Positions 25,671 through 39,313 of a DNA stretch of 64,000 bases are shown here, piece after piece. The DNA is from VRUE01 sp963796705 (GTDB taxonomy: Bacteria > Actinomycetota > Thermoleophilia > Solirubrobacterales > 70-9). The stretch spans positions 868,001-932,000 of the forward strand of contig CAWCMK010000004.1 of the NCBI GenBank assembly GCA_963796705.1, given 5' to 3'. Each line of letters opens with the position of its first letter. Positions within the stretch are counted from its first letter, which is position 1. Both the position numbers and the translations under genes were made by a program. Under the pieces are notes generated by a model that did no database searches, was not told the origin of the DNA, and saw nothing but the letters and a program-made list of their open reading frames with translations.

Positions 25671-26009
25671 GTGCACGGCTTCTGGCCGATTTTCTTCTTG
25701 CTTGTCGTCCTCAAGATCCCGGTCCTCGGCTCCCTGGGAATCGTTTGGTGGGCGAGCCGGGCGACGCCCGAGGGCGACGGCGAAACCGAGAGCCCCGACG
25801 GCGGCCCCCGTCGAGGTCGACCACAGCCGCATCGGCCCCGCGGGCCACGCCGTGGGCCCCACGGTGGCGGTGCCGAGCGGCCGGTTCCGCCGCCCTGTCC
25901 CCCGGGGGGTCGCCCGCGGGTGGTCAGGCCGGCTGCGCTACCCGCCTACGCGCGCGGCGCATCTCACGAAGATAAGGGTGGAAGTCCACCTCGATCGTGT
26001 GACGCTTAG
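25671..26009 (+). CDS. Possible small membrane protein
   Basis: Not recognised. The 112-residue frame begins MHGFWPIFFLLVVLKIPVLG, one hydrophobic segment reaching to about residue 27, followed by WWASRATPEG and a long Pro/Gly/Arg-rich low-complexity tail. The first ~40 residues look like a genuine single-pass membrane protein preceded by a good leaderless -10. The tail overlaps the 3' end of the convergent monooxygenase gene by 86 bases, so its end is less certain. Confidence 0.45.
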   Translation: MHGFWPIFFLLVVLKIPVLGSLGIVWWASRATPEGDGETESPDGGPRRGRPQPHRPRGPRRGPHGGGAERPVPPPCPPGGRPRVVRPAALPAYARGASHEDKGGSPPRSCDA

Positions 26010-27276
26010 AGGCGACGAAGCGCTTCCGCATCCCCCGCTCGTAGTTATCGATCTCGCGGCGCATCTCGGCGGCGGGAGGCAGTGAGCTGCGACCACGAAG
26101 CAGCTCAGCGACCCATTCGGACTGCGCCTCGGCGAGCGGCATGATCGGCCCCAGTGGCTGGATGAAGCCGATGAAGTAAAGACCGGGGAGCCCCACCGCG
26201 ACGACCCGCCGGTAAAGCGGCAGGTGATTCCCGCGCACCGGGAAGACGTCCTCCCCGAGGAAGGGAAAGCTGATTTTGTAACCGGTGCAGTAGACGACGA
26301 GATCGACCTCCTGCTCCCTGCCATCGGTGAAACGGACGCCGCGCTCGCCGCTGAAGCGCTCGATGTTCGGCCGCACCTCGATGTCCCCGGCTCCCAATCG
26401 AGGCAGCAGCTCGGAGGAGACGGTCGGGTGCGCGGAGAGCAGCTTGTGGTCGGGCTCGGGCAACCCGTAGGAGCTCATATCTCCGACTGCGACGTTCAGC
26501 AACCTCGCCATGAAGAAGCGCTGAACGGCCAGCGGAAGGCGGGTCGCGATGGGAGGCTGGGCGGCGTCGATCGGCCGGCCGCCGAGGTATTTCGGCAATA
26601 CGTAGGCCCCGCGACGCATCGCCAGCAGCGTCTTCTCGCCGATCCGAGAGGACTCGACGGCGAGGTCAACTGCGGAGTTACCGATGCCGAGCACGAGCAC
26701 CCGCTTGCCGGCCAGGACATCCGGCTCGCGGTAGTCGTGAACGTGGATCTGCTCGCCGCTGAAATCATCCGCGCCGGGGAATGCGGGTTCGGGCCACCGA
26801 GGGTTCCAGTGATGGCCGTTGGCGACGAGCACCGCCCGGTAGCGATTCCTTTCGGTGACTCCGTCGGGACCCCGGACGCTCACCTCCCAATCGCCGGCCC
26901 TCGAAACCTCATCGGCGGGGGCCTGGCGGGGCTCAACCGAAAGGACCTCGCTGCCGAAGCGGATCCTCACGGCGAGCCCGAAGCGTCGGAGGAATTCGTC
27001 GAAGTAGGCGGCAACCTGAAAGTGGCTCGGGTAATCGGGGTAGTGGTCGGGCATTGGGAACGCCCGGTAGGCCATCGCCTCCCGGGAGCTGTTGATGTGC
27101 AGCGAGCGGTAGGCCGAGGAGACACCGTTGTCGTTTTCGTAGCGCCAGTTGCCGCCGGCCTGCGAGCCCTTCTCGAAGCAATCGAAGGCGATGCCGCGCG
27201 ATGCGAGCACCTGACAGGCGGTCAGCCCGGAGCTGCCGGCGCCGATGATGCAGACCTTTTCGCCCGCGGCGATCAC
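25924..27276 (-). CDS. Flavin-containing monooxygenase
   Basis: The 450-residue protein belongs to the class B flavin monooxygenases, which use FAD and NADPH to oxygenate soft nucleophiles or ketones. It shows the FAD Rossmann motif GAGSSG (residues 12-17), the GGNWRYEND segment, the FMO fingerprint FSGEQIHVHDYREP, and a second Rossmann motif VLGIGNSAVDLAVE for NADPH. A C-terminal CTGYKISFPFL follows. The start is GTG, with TAGATT exactly six bases upstream and no Shine-Dalgarno sequence. The substrate is unknown. It is convergent with the small plus-strand gene before it. Confidence 0.88.
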   Translation of the reverse strand: MIAAGEKVCIIGAGSSGLTACQVLASRGIAFDCFEKGSQAGGNWRYENDNGVSSAYRSLHINSSREAMAYRAFPMPDHYPDYPSHFQVAAYFDEFLRRFGLAVRIRFGSEVLSVEPRQAPADEVSRAGDWEVSVRGPDGVTERNRYRAVLVANGHHWNPRWPEPAFPGADDFSGEQIHVHDYREPDVLAGKRVLVLGIGNSAVDLAVESSRIGEKTLLAMRRGAYVLPKYLGGRPIDAAQPPIATRLPLAVQRFFMARLLNVAVGDMSSYGLPEPDHKLLSAHPTVSSELLPRLGAGDIEVRPNIERFSGERGVRFTDGREQEVDLVVYCTGYKISFPFLGEDVFPVRGNHLPLYRRVVAVGLPGLYFIGFIQPLGPIMPLAEAQSEWVAELLRGRSSLPPAAEMRREIDNYERGMRKRFVASKRHTIEVDFHPYLREMRRARRRVAQPA

Positions 27277-27309
27277 CGGATCAATCTACCCAGGGGCGCC
27301 GCCAGGGGC

Positions 27310-27648
27310 TCAGTGGCCGAACTCGTCCGCCAGACCGATGCAGCCCGAAAGCGATTCCTTGCTCGAGACGAAATTCGGCCGAGAAACAGCAGCGGCGCTC
27401 CAGCAGCCAAATTGGTGGGTGTTCAGGACGTATTCGACCCCTTCGAGCCTGCCGCCTTCTATCGTGCAACGCCACCGATCTGAGCCATCCCCGACGCAAT
27501 TTGCCCGCGCGTGCTCGAGGTCGCTTCCCAAGGAGTTGGCGAGCGCGGTCGCATCAAAGCCGAACAGCGCCGCGGGTCGAAAGAGCGCCAGGCCGAGCAG
27601 TGCCACGACGGCGAACAGCAGGGCCAGCTTGACCAACCTTCCGAGCAT
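27310..27648 (-). CDS. Small exported or membrane-anchored protein of unknown function
   Basis: I do not recognise this 112-residue protein. It has an N-terminal hydrophobic segment (LALLFAVVALLGLALF) that could be a signal anchor. The rest is a soluble domain with four cysteines (NCVGDG, WRCTIEG, FGCWSA, LSGCIG), possibly two disulfides outside the cell. The ATG has TAACCT six bases before it and no Shine-Dalgarno sequence. It lies between the monooxygenase and rpoC on the minus strand. Confidence 0.6.
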   Translation of the reverse strand: MLGRLVKLALLFAVVALLGLALFRPAALFGFDATALANSLGSDLEHARANCVGDGSDRWRCTIEGGRLEGVEYVLNTHQFGCWSAAAVSRPNFVSSKESLSGCIGLADEFGH

Positions 27649-27733
27649 GCCTGGAGGTTAGGCCCGGATCGTCTACATCTGGACGTATGGACGTGCTCCT
27701 TCGTGAATCCCGAGAGGGCGGGTTTGGCCGAGA

Positions 27734-27747
27734 GGGGGTCTGCCCCC
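27734..27747 (-). terminator. Small hairpin after rpoC
   Basis: GGGGG and CCCCC arms with a TCTG/CAGA loop directly follow the rpoC stop on the minus strand. There is no T tract, so this is a weak candidate for the end of the rplJL-rpoBC transcript. Confidence 0.3.
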
Positions 27748-27748
27748 G

Positions 27749-31797
<4,049 letters not shown>

Positions 31798-31798
<1 letters not shown>

Positions 31799-34700
31799 CA
31801 GTCCTCCACCTTCGCCTCTGCGGCCGCCTCGGATTGGGTCCCGTCGGTGCCGCCCTCGCCCTCGTTCACAACCTGCTCCTCCTGCTCGTCAGCGGCGCCA
31901 CCGTTGGAGTCGGCGCGCACACCTGTGAGGTCCATGCCCAGCTCCTCCGCCGCTTTCAGGAGGTCATCGTCGTCGTCGGCAACCTCGACGTCGCCGCCCT
32001 CAGAAACCACGTTGGCGTCCAGCGAGAGGCTCTGGATCTCCTTGAGCAGGACTTTGAAGGACTCCGGGATCGACGGCTCGGGAATGTTCTCGCCCTTGAC
32101 GATCGCCTCGTAGGCCTTGACCCGCCCAACCGTGTCGTCGGACTTGACGGTGAGCATCTCCTGCAGGGTGTAGGCAGCGCCGTAGGCCTCAAGGGCCCAG
32201 ACCTCCATCTCGCCGAAGCGCTGCCCGCCGAACTGCGCCTTGCCGCCCAGTGGCTGCTGGGTGACGAGCGAGTAGGGGCCGGTCGAGCGGGCGTGGATCT
32301 TGTCGTCGACCAGATGCAGCAGCTTGAGGATGTACATGTGACCGACCGTGACCTTGCCCTCGTAGGGCTCACCGGTACGGCCGTTGTAGAGCTGGGCCGT
32401 ACCGGCGCAACGGGCGCCTGGAGGACCGCTCTTGTCGATTCCGAGGTCGATGCCCCGTTTGTCGAAGTTTTCCTCCTGCCAGGCGATCAGCGCCTCGTCG
32501 ACGTCCTCGACCGTGGCCCCGTCAAAGACCGGGGTCGCCACATAGACCCGTCCGTCGCCCTCAGGCGAGTGGGCCTGCTTGTAGGCGTCGGAGCCATCGT
32601 CGTGCCAACCATTGGCCGCGACCCAACCGAGGTGCGTCTCGAGGACCTGACCGATGTTCATGCGGCTCGGCACGCCAAGCGGGTTGAGAATTACGTCCAC
32701 GGGGGTGCCGTCGGCGAGGTGGGGCATATCCTCCTCGGGCACGATCTTGGAGATCACACCCTTGTTGCCGTGACGACCGGCGAGCTTGTCGCCCTCGGCG
32801 ATCTTGCGCTTCGTCGCAACGTAGACCCGCACCAGGTCGTTGACCCCGGGTGGCAGATCGTCACCGTCGTCGCGACTGAATGTGAGGACATCGATCACGA
32901 CCCCGCCCTCGCCGTGGGGGACCTTGAGTGATGTGTCGCGGACCTCGCGCGCCTTCTCCTTGAAGATCGCGCGAATCAGCTTCTCCTCGGCGGTTAGCTC
33001 GGTCTCGCCCTTGGGCGTCACCTTACCGACGAGCAGGTCCCCGGAGACGACCTCGGCTCCGACGCGGACGATGCCGCGCTCGTCCAGGTTGCGAAGGCTC
33101 TCCTCGGAGCGGTTGGGGATATCGCGGGTGATCTCCTCGTCGCCGAGCTTGGTCGTACGGGCGTCGATCTCGTACTCCTCGATGTGAATCGAGGTCAGCT
33201 CGTCGTCCTTGACGAGGCGCTCCGAAAGGATGACCGCGTCCTCGAAGTTGTAGCCCTCCCAGGACATAAAGGCGACGAGGCAGTTCTTGCCGAGAGCGAT
33301 CTCGCCGCCGGCCGTCGAGGATCCGTCGGCGAGGACGTCCCCCTGCTTGACCTTCTGGCCGGTGTTGACGATTGATCGCTGGTGGATGATCGTCCCCTGG
33401 TTCGAGCGCATGAACTTGTGAAGCGGGTACTCATCGCGTTTGGAGCCATGCGTGACGACGATTTTCTCGGCGTCGACGTGAGCCACCTCGCCAGCGTTCT
33501 CGGCAAGGATCACGTCGCCGGTGTCGATCGCGGCGCGGCGCTCCATGCCGGTGCCGATCAGCGGCGGCTCGGGCTTGAGCAGCGGCACCGCCTGGGCCTG
33601 CATGTTTGAGCCCATCAGCGCCCGGTTGGCGTCGTCGTGCTCGAGGAAGGGGATCAGCGAGGTCGTCACCGACCAGATCTGCGAGGGCGAGACGTCCATC
33701 AGGTCGACGTCTTTGGGAGCCGCGGTCGCATACTCCTGCTCGCCGGCTCGGACCAGCACCTGCGGCCCCTTGAGCCTGCGGGTCTTCGGATCGACGTCGG
33801 CGTTCGCCTGGGCGATCACCTTCTCCTCCTCCTGGGTGGCATCGAGGTGGACGATCTTCTCGGTGACGACACCGTCCTTGACGACCAGGTAGGGGGTCGT
33901 GACGAAGCCGTGCTCGGAAACCTCCGCATAGGAGGAGAGCGAGCCGATCAGGCCGATGTTCGGCCCCTCGGGCGTCTCGATCGGGCACATCCGGCCGTAG
34001 TGGGTCGGGTGCACGTCGCGCACCTCGATCGGTGCCCGCTCGCGGGTCAGTCCCCCGGCGCCCAGCGCGGAGAGCCGGCGGCGATGCCTGAGGCCAGCCA
34101 GTGAGTTGGTCTGATCCATGAACTGGGAGAGCTGCGAGGAGCCGAAGAACTCCTTCATCGCGGCGACCACGGGGCGGATGTTGATGATCGTCTGCGGCGT
34201 GATCGCGTCGGCGTCCTCGGTGGTGAGGCGCTCGCGAACGACGCGCTCCATCCGGTACAGGCCGATCCGGAACGCCTCCTGGATCAGCTCTCCGACGGTC
34301 CGCAGGCGACGGTTGCCGAAGTGCTCGTACTCGTCGAGGTGCTCGTTTACCGGCTCGCGCGGGTAGGTGATCGCCTCCGCCGCGTAGTCCTTGATCGGGT
34401 TCTCCTCGTCGATCTCCTCGGGGATCCCGAGCAGCTTCGGGAGACTGACCAGCTCCCTGACGAGGGCGATGATGTCGTCGTGGGTAAGAACCCGCGTGTC
34501 GAGGTCGATGTCGAGGTCGAGGCGCGCGTTCAGCTTGTAGCGACCGACCCGGGTCAGGTCATAGCGCTTCGGGTCAAAGAAGAGCTGCTCGAGCAGGTTC
34601 TTGGCGGCGTCCACGGAGGGCGGCTCGCCCGGGCGCTGCTTTTTGAACAGCTCGATCAGGGCACCCTCGTCGGTCAACGTCGCCTCGGTGTCGGCGGCGA

Positions 34701-35358
34701 TCGTGTGCTTGAGATAGACCGAATCGTCGAACATTCCGAGGATCTGCTCGTTGTCGACGTAGCCCATTGCCCGCAGCAGCACCGTGACCGGCAGTTTGCG
34801 CTTGCGGTCGATGCGCACATAGACGCGGCCTTTTTTGTCAATTTCGAGCTCCAGCCAGGAACCGCGGGCCGGCATCAGGTTGGCGATGAAGACCTGCTTC
34901 TCGGGGTCCTTGGGCGCCATCACGTAGGCGCCCGGCGAGCGCACGAGCTGGGTGACGACGACGCGCTCGGTGCCGTTGATGATGAATGTGCCGCGCTCGG
35001 TCATCCACGGGAAGTCGCCCATGAAGACGGCCTGCTCGCGGATCTCACCGGTCTCCTTGTTCTGGAAGGCGACCGTCGCCGTCAGCGGCCGCGAGTAGGT
35101 CATGTCCTTCTCGCGGCACTCATCGATTGAGTGCGGCGGCTCCTCGAATTTGAACTCGCCAAAGACGATGGCAAGGTTCCCCGTGTAGTCCTCGATCGGG
35201 GATATGTCGTCAATCGTTTCCCTCAGCCCTCCGCCGCTCGGGTCCGTCAGCTCTTCGAATGAGCGGCGCTGGACATCGATCAGATGGGGGACTTCGAGGG
35301 GGTTCTTGAGGTTGGAAAAACTCCTGCGGGTTACGGGGGCAGCGTTCGAACGTGCCAA
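31798..35358 (-). CDS. rpoB: DNA-directed RNA polymerase subunit beta
   Basis: The 1186-residue beta subunit starts with TTG (MARSNAAPVTRRSFSNLKNP) behind a GAGGAG sequence. The rifampicin region reads SSQLSQFMDQTNS-LAGLRHRRRLSALG. D, H and S at the main resistance positions are wild type, but Ser419 replaces the Pro at E. coli 520 and Arg424 replaces Thr525. Conserved RDVHPTHYGRMCPIETPEG, GRHGNKGVISKIVPEEDMP and GGQRFGEMEVWALEAYG are present. An acidic C-terminal tail follows. It lies 157 bases after rplL with a terminator-like element in between. Confidence 0.98.
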
Positions 35359-35439
35359 AGTCGGCGACTCCTCAGGCGGTCAGAGGGACGTAGATACAGC
35401 GCAGATATGGGCAGGGGGGCACAACAAGCGCGCGACCGC

Positions 35440-35468
35440 GAAAAATAACACACGGCCGCGCTTGGCCG
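35440..35468 (-). terminator. Attenuator-like hairpin between rplL and rpoB
   Basis: On the minus strand a short stem (CGGCC and GGCCG, 35453-35468) is followed by TGTGTTATTTTTCG. It sits about 50 bases after rplL. A partial terminator here is a known way to lower rpoBC expression relative to L7/L12 in other bacteria; the application to this locus is inference. Confidence 0.5.
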
Positions 35469-35515
35469 CAAACTTGGCTTCCTGCCGGGGTTCCAAGACC
35501 ATTGCGCCGGGCTTG

Positions 35516-35914
35516 CTACTTGAGCTCGACGGTGGCGCCGGCCTCCTCCAATTCGGCTTTGAGTTTCTCGGCCTCCTCGCGGTCGATGCCCTCTTTGATT
35601 GCTTTCGGAGCCTCGTCGACGAGTGCCTTTGCCTCTTTCAGGCCAAGCCCGGTCGCCGAGCGAACCACCTTGATTACCGGCACTTTCTGACCGCCGACCT
35701 CGGCCAGCACGAGGTCGACCGTGGACGCCTCTTCGCCACCGCCGTCTGCCTCGCCGGCCGGAGCGCCGGCTGCGACCGGCGCCGCGGCTGCGACTGCGGT
35801 CGCCGAAACTCCAAACTCCTCCTCGAGCGCCTTGATCCGCTCAGAGAGCTCCAGAACAGAGATGCCCTTGAGCTCCTCGATCCAGTCCTCGGTTGAAATC
35901 GCTTTCGTTGCCAT
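35516..35914 (-). CDS. rplL: 50S ribosomal protein L7/L12
   Basis: L7/L12 forms the flexible stalk that recruits translation factors. The 132-residue product has an N-terminal dimerisation helix (TEDWIEELKGISVLELSERI), an Ala/Gly-rich hinge (AAAPVAAGAPAG) and the C-terminal domain (VDLVLAEVGGQKVPVIKVVR, then GLGLKEAKALVDEAPKAIKE). It follows rplJ by 9 bases. Confidence 0.97.
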   Translation of the reverse strand: MATKAISTEDWIEELKGISVLELSERIKALEEEFGVSATAVAAAAPVAAGAPAGEADGGGEEASTVDLVLAEVGGQKVPVIKVVRSATGLGLKEAKALVDEAPKAIKEGIDREEAEKLKAELEEAGATVELK

Positions 35915-35923
35915 GTTGCTTGC

Positions 35924-36667
35924 TCACTCCTCTTCCTCTTGGTCAGTCTCAGACGATTCATCGCCTTCGGATTCGGCATCGACGGCCTGCTCCTCGCCGT
36001 TGGATCCCGCCGGCGTGCTTGGCTCTGCCTCCGCCGCCTGCACCTCGTCATCGCCCTGCTCGCTCGCAGGTGCCTTCTCGCTTGGTACCGAGGCCACGGA
36101 TTTCGACGGCTCCTCGGACGCATCCTCACTCGCCAACGCGGCCTCGCCGGAAACGAGGCCCTTCTCCGCGATCTGGCCGAGCTGGATCGCGAGCCCCTGG
36201 ATCATCGCGCCAAGGCCGCGGACCAGGCCGGTGAGCGGGCTGGCGACGACGCCGGCCAACTGGCCGTCGAGGACCTCGCGGGTCGGCAGGCGGGCGATCG
36301 AGCGGAACTTGTCCTCGTCGAGGAGCATTTCGCCCATGTAGCCGCCCTTGAAGCTGAGCACGTCGTGCTCTTTGTTGAAGGTCGTGATCGCCTTCGCGGC
36401 CTGGGCGGTGTCGCCGCGGACGAAGGTCAGGGCGGTCGGCCCCTCGAGCAGCTCCGGCAGCCGGGCCTCACCAGCCCTGTCGGCAGCGAGTTTCGTGAGG
36501 CGATTCTTGACCACCCGGAAGCTGGCGTCGGCCTCGCGCAGCTTGGCCCGCAACTCTGCGGCCTGAGCAACGCTGATCCCCCGGTAATCGACTGCAAAGA
36601 TCGCTTCGGAGCCCTCGATCTGGGCTGCGATCTCCTCTATGGCAGCTGACTTTTCTTCTCGGTTCAT
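35924..36667 (-). CDS. rplJ: 50S ribosomal protein L10 with an acidic C-terminal tail
   Basis: L10 anchors L7/L12 dimers to the ribosome. The first ~170 residues are normal L10 (EIAAQIEGSEAIFAVDYRGI; FRVVKNRLTKLAADRAG). The usual end is followed by about 75 residues rich in Glu, Ser and Asp (DEVQAAEAEPSTPAG to SSETDQEEEE), probably disordered. Normal L10 is 165-185 residues. The extra length could hold further acidic interaction sites near the stalk. Confidence 0.96.
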   Translation of the reverse strand: MNREEKSAAIEEIAAQIEGSEAIFAVDYRGISVAQAAELRAKLREADASFRVVKNRLTKLAADRAGEARLPELLEGPTALTFVRGDTAQAAKAITTFNKEHDVLSFKGGYMGEMLLDEDKFRSIARLPTREVLDGQLAGVVASPLTGLVRGLGAMIQGLAIQLGQIAEKGLVSGEAALASEDASEEPSKSVASVPSEKAPASEQGDDEVQAAEAEPSTPAGSNGEEQAVDAESEGDESSETDQEEEE

Positions 36668-36736
36668 GTCTCACCTGCACCGGGCTTGCGTGCCGAACTG
36701 GCATTGCCGATGGTCTCGGGTAAACGGCGACGCAGT

Positions 36737-37492
36737 TTAGGCGGTCGCTGGCTCCCCTGCGGGCTGGCCCTCGGCGACCGATTCGGAAGGCAGCGATCGG
36801 CTGTCGCCCGCCTTGCTGGAGTCAACGCGGATGCCCGGGCCCATGGTCGTCGCCAGGGTCGCGGTTCTGATGTATTTGCCCTTCGCCGATGACGGCCTGA
36901 CCCGGACGATCTCCTCGATCACGGTTGTGTAGTTATCGAGCAGTTTTGCCTCGTCAAAGCTTGCCTTGCCGATCGTCATGTGGACGATCGCCTGGCGGTC
37001 CGTGCGGTATTCGACTTTTCCCGACTTGGAGGCCTCGACGGCCTGCTCGACGTCGTCGGTCACAGTCCCCACCTTCGGGTTTGGCATCTTGCCTTGGGGG
37101 CCGAGAATCCGGCCAAGTTTGCCGACCGTGCCCATCATCTGAGGTGTGGCGATTGCCACATCGAAGTCGGTCCAGCCCTCTTCGACTTTCTTGGCGAGCT
37201 CCTCGCCGCCGACGAAGTCGGCGCCGGCGGACTCGGCGTCGCGGGCCTGCTGGCCCTGGGCGAAGACGGCAACCGCTACGTCTTTCCCAAGTCCGTGGGG
37301 CAGCGCCAGGGTTCCGCGCAATTGCTCCTCGGCGTGGCGCACATTGAGCCCGAGCAGGAGGTGCAGCTCGACCGTCTCGTCGAAGCTGGCGCTCGCGGTC
37401 TCCTTGATCAGCGAGATTGCCTCGGCGGGGGGGTATGCCCGGCCCCGCTGGACCTTGCCGTACTGCTGGCGAAAGCGCTTGCCGTGGGCCAT
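36737..37492 (-). CDS. rplA: 50S ribosomal protein L1
   Basis: L1 forms the mobile stalk that moves E-site tRNA and often represses the L11 operon. The 251-residue form starts MAHGKRFRQQYGKVQRGRAY; an upstream in-frame extension overlaps rplK in another frame and is rejected. GRILGPQGKMPNPKVGTVTD, then GKVEYRTDRQAIVHMTIGK, is diagnostic. It is 4 bases after rplK and 69 before rplJ. Confidence 0.96.
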   Translation of the reverse strand: MAHGKRFRQQYGKVQRGRAYPPAEAISLIKETASASFDETVELHLLLGLNVRHAEEQLRGTLALPHGLGKDVAVAVFAQGQQARDAESAGADFVGGEELAKKVEEGWTDFDVAIATPQMMGTVGKLGRILGPQGKMPNPKVGTVTDDVEQAVEASKSGKVEYRTDRQAIVHMTIGKASFDEAKLLDNYTTVIEEIVRVRPSSAKGKYIRTATLATTMGPGIRVDSSKAGDSRSLPSESVAEGQPAGEPATA

Positions 37493-37496
37493 CTGA

Positions 37497-37919
37497 TTAC
37501 TCCACGTCGACGCCCATCGAGCGGGCGGTACCGGCGATGATCTTCGAGGCAGCGTCGAGATCGTTGGCATTTAGGTCCGGCATCTTCTGCTCCGCGATCT
37601 GCCGCACCTGATCCATGGAGATCTTGCCGACCTTGTTGATGTGAGGCTCGCCGGAGCCACTTTTGATCCCGATCGCTTCCTTGATCAGGACCGCAGCCGG
37701 CGGTGTCTTGGTGATGAAGTCGAAGGATCGGTCCTCATAGACCGTGATTTCCACGGGGATAATCGTCCCGCCGTCGGACTGGGTCTGGGCGTTGAAGGCT
37801 TTGCAGAACTCCATGATGTTGACGCCGTGCTGGCCCAGGGCGGGGCCGACCGGCGGAGCCGGGTTCGCCGCGCCGGCGGAAATCTGAAGCTTGATCACGG
37901 TGAGGACTTTCTTGGCCAC
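37497..37919 (-). CDS. rplK: 50S ribosomal protein L11
   Basis: L11 is part of the GTPase-associated centre and the sensor for RelA activation. The 140-residue product has KLQISAGAANPAPPVGPALG, QHGVNIMEFCKAFNAQTQSD and the C-terminal RNA-binding domain (VGKISMDQVRQIAEQKMPDL, AASKIIAGTARSMGVDVE). It precedes rplA by 4 bases. Confidence 0.97.
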   Translation of the reverse strand: MAKKVLTVIKLQISAGAANPAPPVGPALGQHGVNIMEFCKAFNAQTQSDGGTIIPVEITVYEDRSFDFITKTPPAAVLIKEAIGIKSGSGEPHINKVGKISMDQVRQIAEQKMPDLNANDLDAASKIIAGTARSMGVDVE

Positions 37920-37938
37920 GACAGGTCGCTGAGGGTAG

Positions 37939-38463
37939 CTAGATCTTCTTCACTTGGTCGTATCCGACCTCGACCGGAGTCTCACGGCCGAAGATCGAGA
38001 CCAGCACCTTGAGTTTGGCGGCGTCCTCGTTGATCTCGGCGATCTCGCCGGAGAAGTCCGAGAGCGGGCCGGAGATAACTTTGACCGACTCGCCGATCGA
38101 GAACTGGGCCTGGGTGCGGGGGCGCTCGGCCGTCTCGCGGTGGAGCAGGCGATCAACCTCCGGTTTGGAGAGCGGCACCGGTTTGTTGCGAGAGCCGACG
38201 AAACCCGTCACCCCCGGGGTGTTCTTGACAAGGCCCCAGGCATCATCAGTCATCTCCATGTTGACCAGGACGTAGCCGGGCATCGTCCGTTTCTCCTTCG
38301 GTTCTTTCTGGCCGTCCTTGTTGACCTCCATCACCTGCTCGGTGGGGACGACGACCTGCCGTACGTTGCGGTTCTGGCTCATCGTCTGTACCCGGTGCTC
38401 AAGGTTGTGCTTGACCTTGTTCTCGTGCCCGGAGTAGGTGTTGATCACGTACCAGCGATACAT
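37939..38463 (-). CDS. nusG: Transcription termination/antitermination protein NusG
   Basis: NusG binds RNA polymerase and couples it to Rho or the ribosome. The 174-residue protein has the NGN domain (RWYVINTYSGHENKVKHNLE; PGYVLVNMEMTDDAWGLVKN; GFVGSRNKPVPLS) and a KOW domain (GESVKVISGPLSDFSGEIAE, VSIFGRETPVEVGYDQV). It lacks the long acidic N terminus found in many Actinomycetota NusG proteins. It is 19 bases before rplK and 27 after secE. Confidence 0.96.
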   Translation of the reverse strand: MYRWYVINTYSGHENKVKHNLEHRVQTMSQNRNVRQVVVPTEQVMEVNKDGQKEPKEKRTMPGYVLVNMEMTDDAWGLVKNTPGVTGFVGSRNKPVPLSKPEVDRLLHRETAERPRTQAQFSIGESVKVISGPLSDFSGEIAEINEDAAKLKVLVSIFGRETPVEVGYDQVKKI

Positions 38464-38490
38464 CTCAGAAGCCTTTGTTAGTCGGTCCCG

Positions 38491-39018
38491 TCAGAGGATC
38501 TTGCTGACCAGGAAGTTGAAGATGGTGTCGAGGACGCCCAGATAGACGCCCGCCACGGCGACGAAGATGATCGTGACCGCCGTCGCCTGCACCAGCGTGT
38601 CGCGATCGGGCCACTGAACTTTCTTCAGCTCCGCCCAGCAGGAGATGAGGAAGCCGAGGACGCCACCACGCTGGCGTTCGGCGGCGGCCTGTTTTTGTTT
38701 CCGCGCGAGCTGCTGACTCTCCTGACGCTTGGCCTCGGCCCGCTTGCGCTTTTCTGACTCCTTGATCCGCTTGGCCTCGGCGCGTCGCTCCGCGCGTGAG
38801 CTCTTTGGCGCGTCGGGCGTCTCGAGGCTGCGCTCCGGGGCGCCTGCGGCTATCCCGGCCTCGACCGCCTCGATCTCGGCCACATCGCCGGAGATCGGGG
38901 TCTGCGTGTCGTGCTGGGCCCGCGACTCCGCGTCCCGTGCATCGTCGCCAGAGCGCCTGCGGTCCTGCTCTTCGCGGGCGCGGCGCTCGGCCTTGCGCTG
39001 TGCGCGGCTTTTCGCCAT
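38491..39018 (-). CDS. secE: Preprotein translocase subunit SecE with a long charged N-terminal region
   Basis: The last ~60 residues are a single-helix SecE (ELKKVQWPDRDTLVQATAVT, then IIFVAVAGVYLGVLDTIFNF), the clamp of the SecYEG channel. About 110 residues precede it. They are rich in Arg, Lys, Glu and Gln (AKSRAQRKAERRAREEQDRR; ERRAEAKRIKESEKRKRAEA) and probably form charged helices in the cytoplasm. SecE in Actinomycetota is usually 60-120 residues, so this is a long form. It lies between rpmG and nusG. Confidence 0.93.
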   Translation of the reverse strand: MAKSRAQRKAERRAREEQDRRRSGDDARDAESRAQHDTQTPISGDVAEIEAVEAGIAAGAPERSLETPDAPKSSRAERRAEAKRIKESEKRKRAEAKRQESQQLARKQKQAAAERQRGGVLGFLISCWAELKKVQWPDRDTLVQATAVTIIFVAVAGVYLGVLDTIFNFLVSKIL

Positions 39019-39024
39019 CGCCGT

Positions 39025-39189
39025 CTACCGGGTCTCCTTGTGCGCCGTGTGATGGCCGCACCAGCGGCAGAACTTGCGCATCTCGATCCTGTCGGGCGTG
39101 TTTCGCCGCGACTTGTTGGTCTGGTAATTGCGCCGCTTGCACTCTTCACAAGCCAGCGTCACCGCGATGCGGACATCTCCGCGAGCCAT
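39025..39189 (-). CDS. rpmG: 50S ribosomal protein L33
   Basis: The 54-residue protein starts MARGDVRIAVTLACEECKRR and carries zinc ligands C14, C17, C41 and C44, so it is the zinc form. GAGGG precedes the ATG. It is 6 bases before secE, the usual rpmG-secE-nusG order. Its longer in-frame reading to 39429 is not protein-like. Confidence 0.96.
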   Translation of the reverse strand: MARGDVRIAVTLACEECKRRNYQTNKSRRNTPDRIEMRKFCRWCGHHTAHKETR

Positions 39190-39313
39190 AACACCCTCAT
39201 TGCAGGTTTGGACGCCGTTACAAAGTAAAACCCCGGGCCGGAAGCCTGAGGCAGTCGCCAAGAATAGCGCTCCGGCGCGACCAGGGCTTCGCCGGCCGCC
39301 ATCATTCCCGGCG

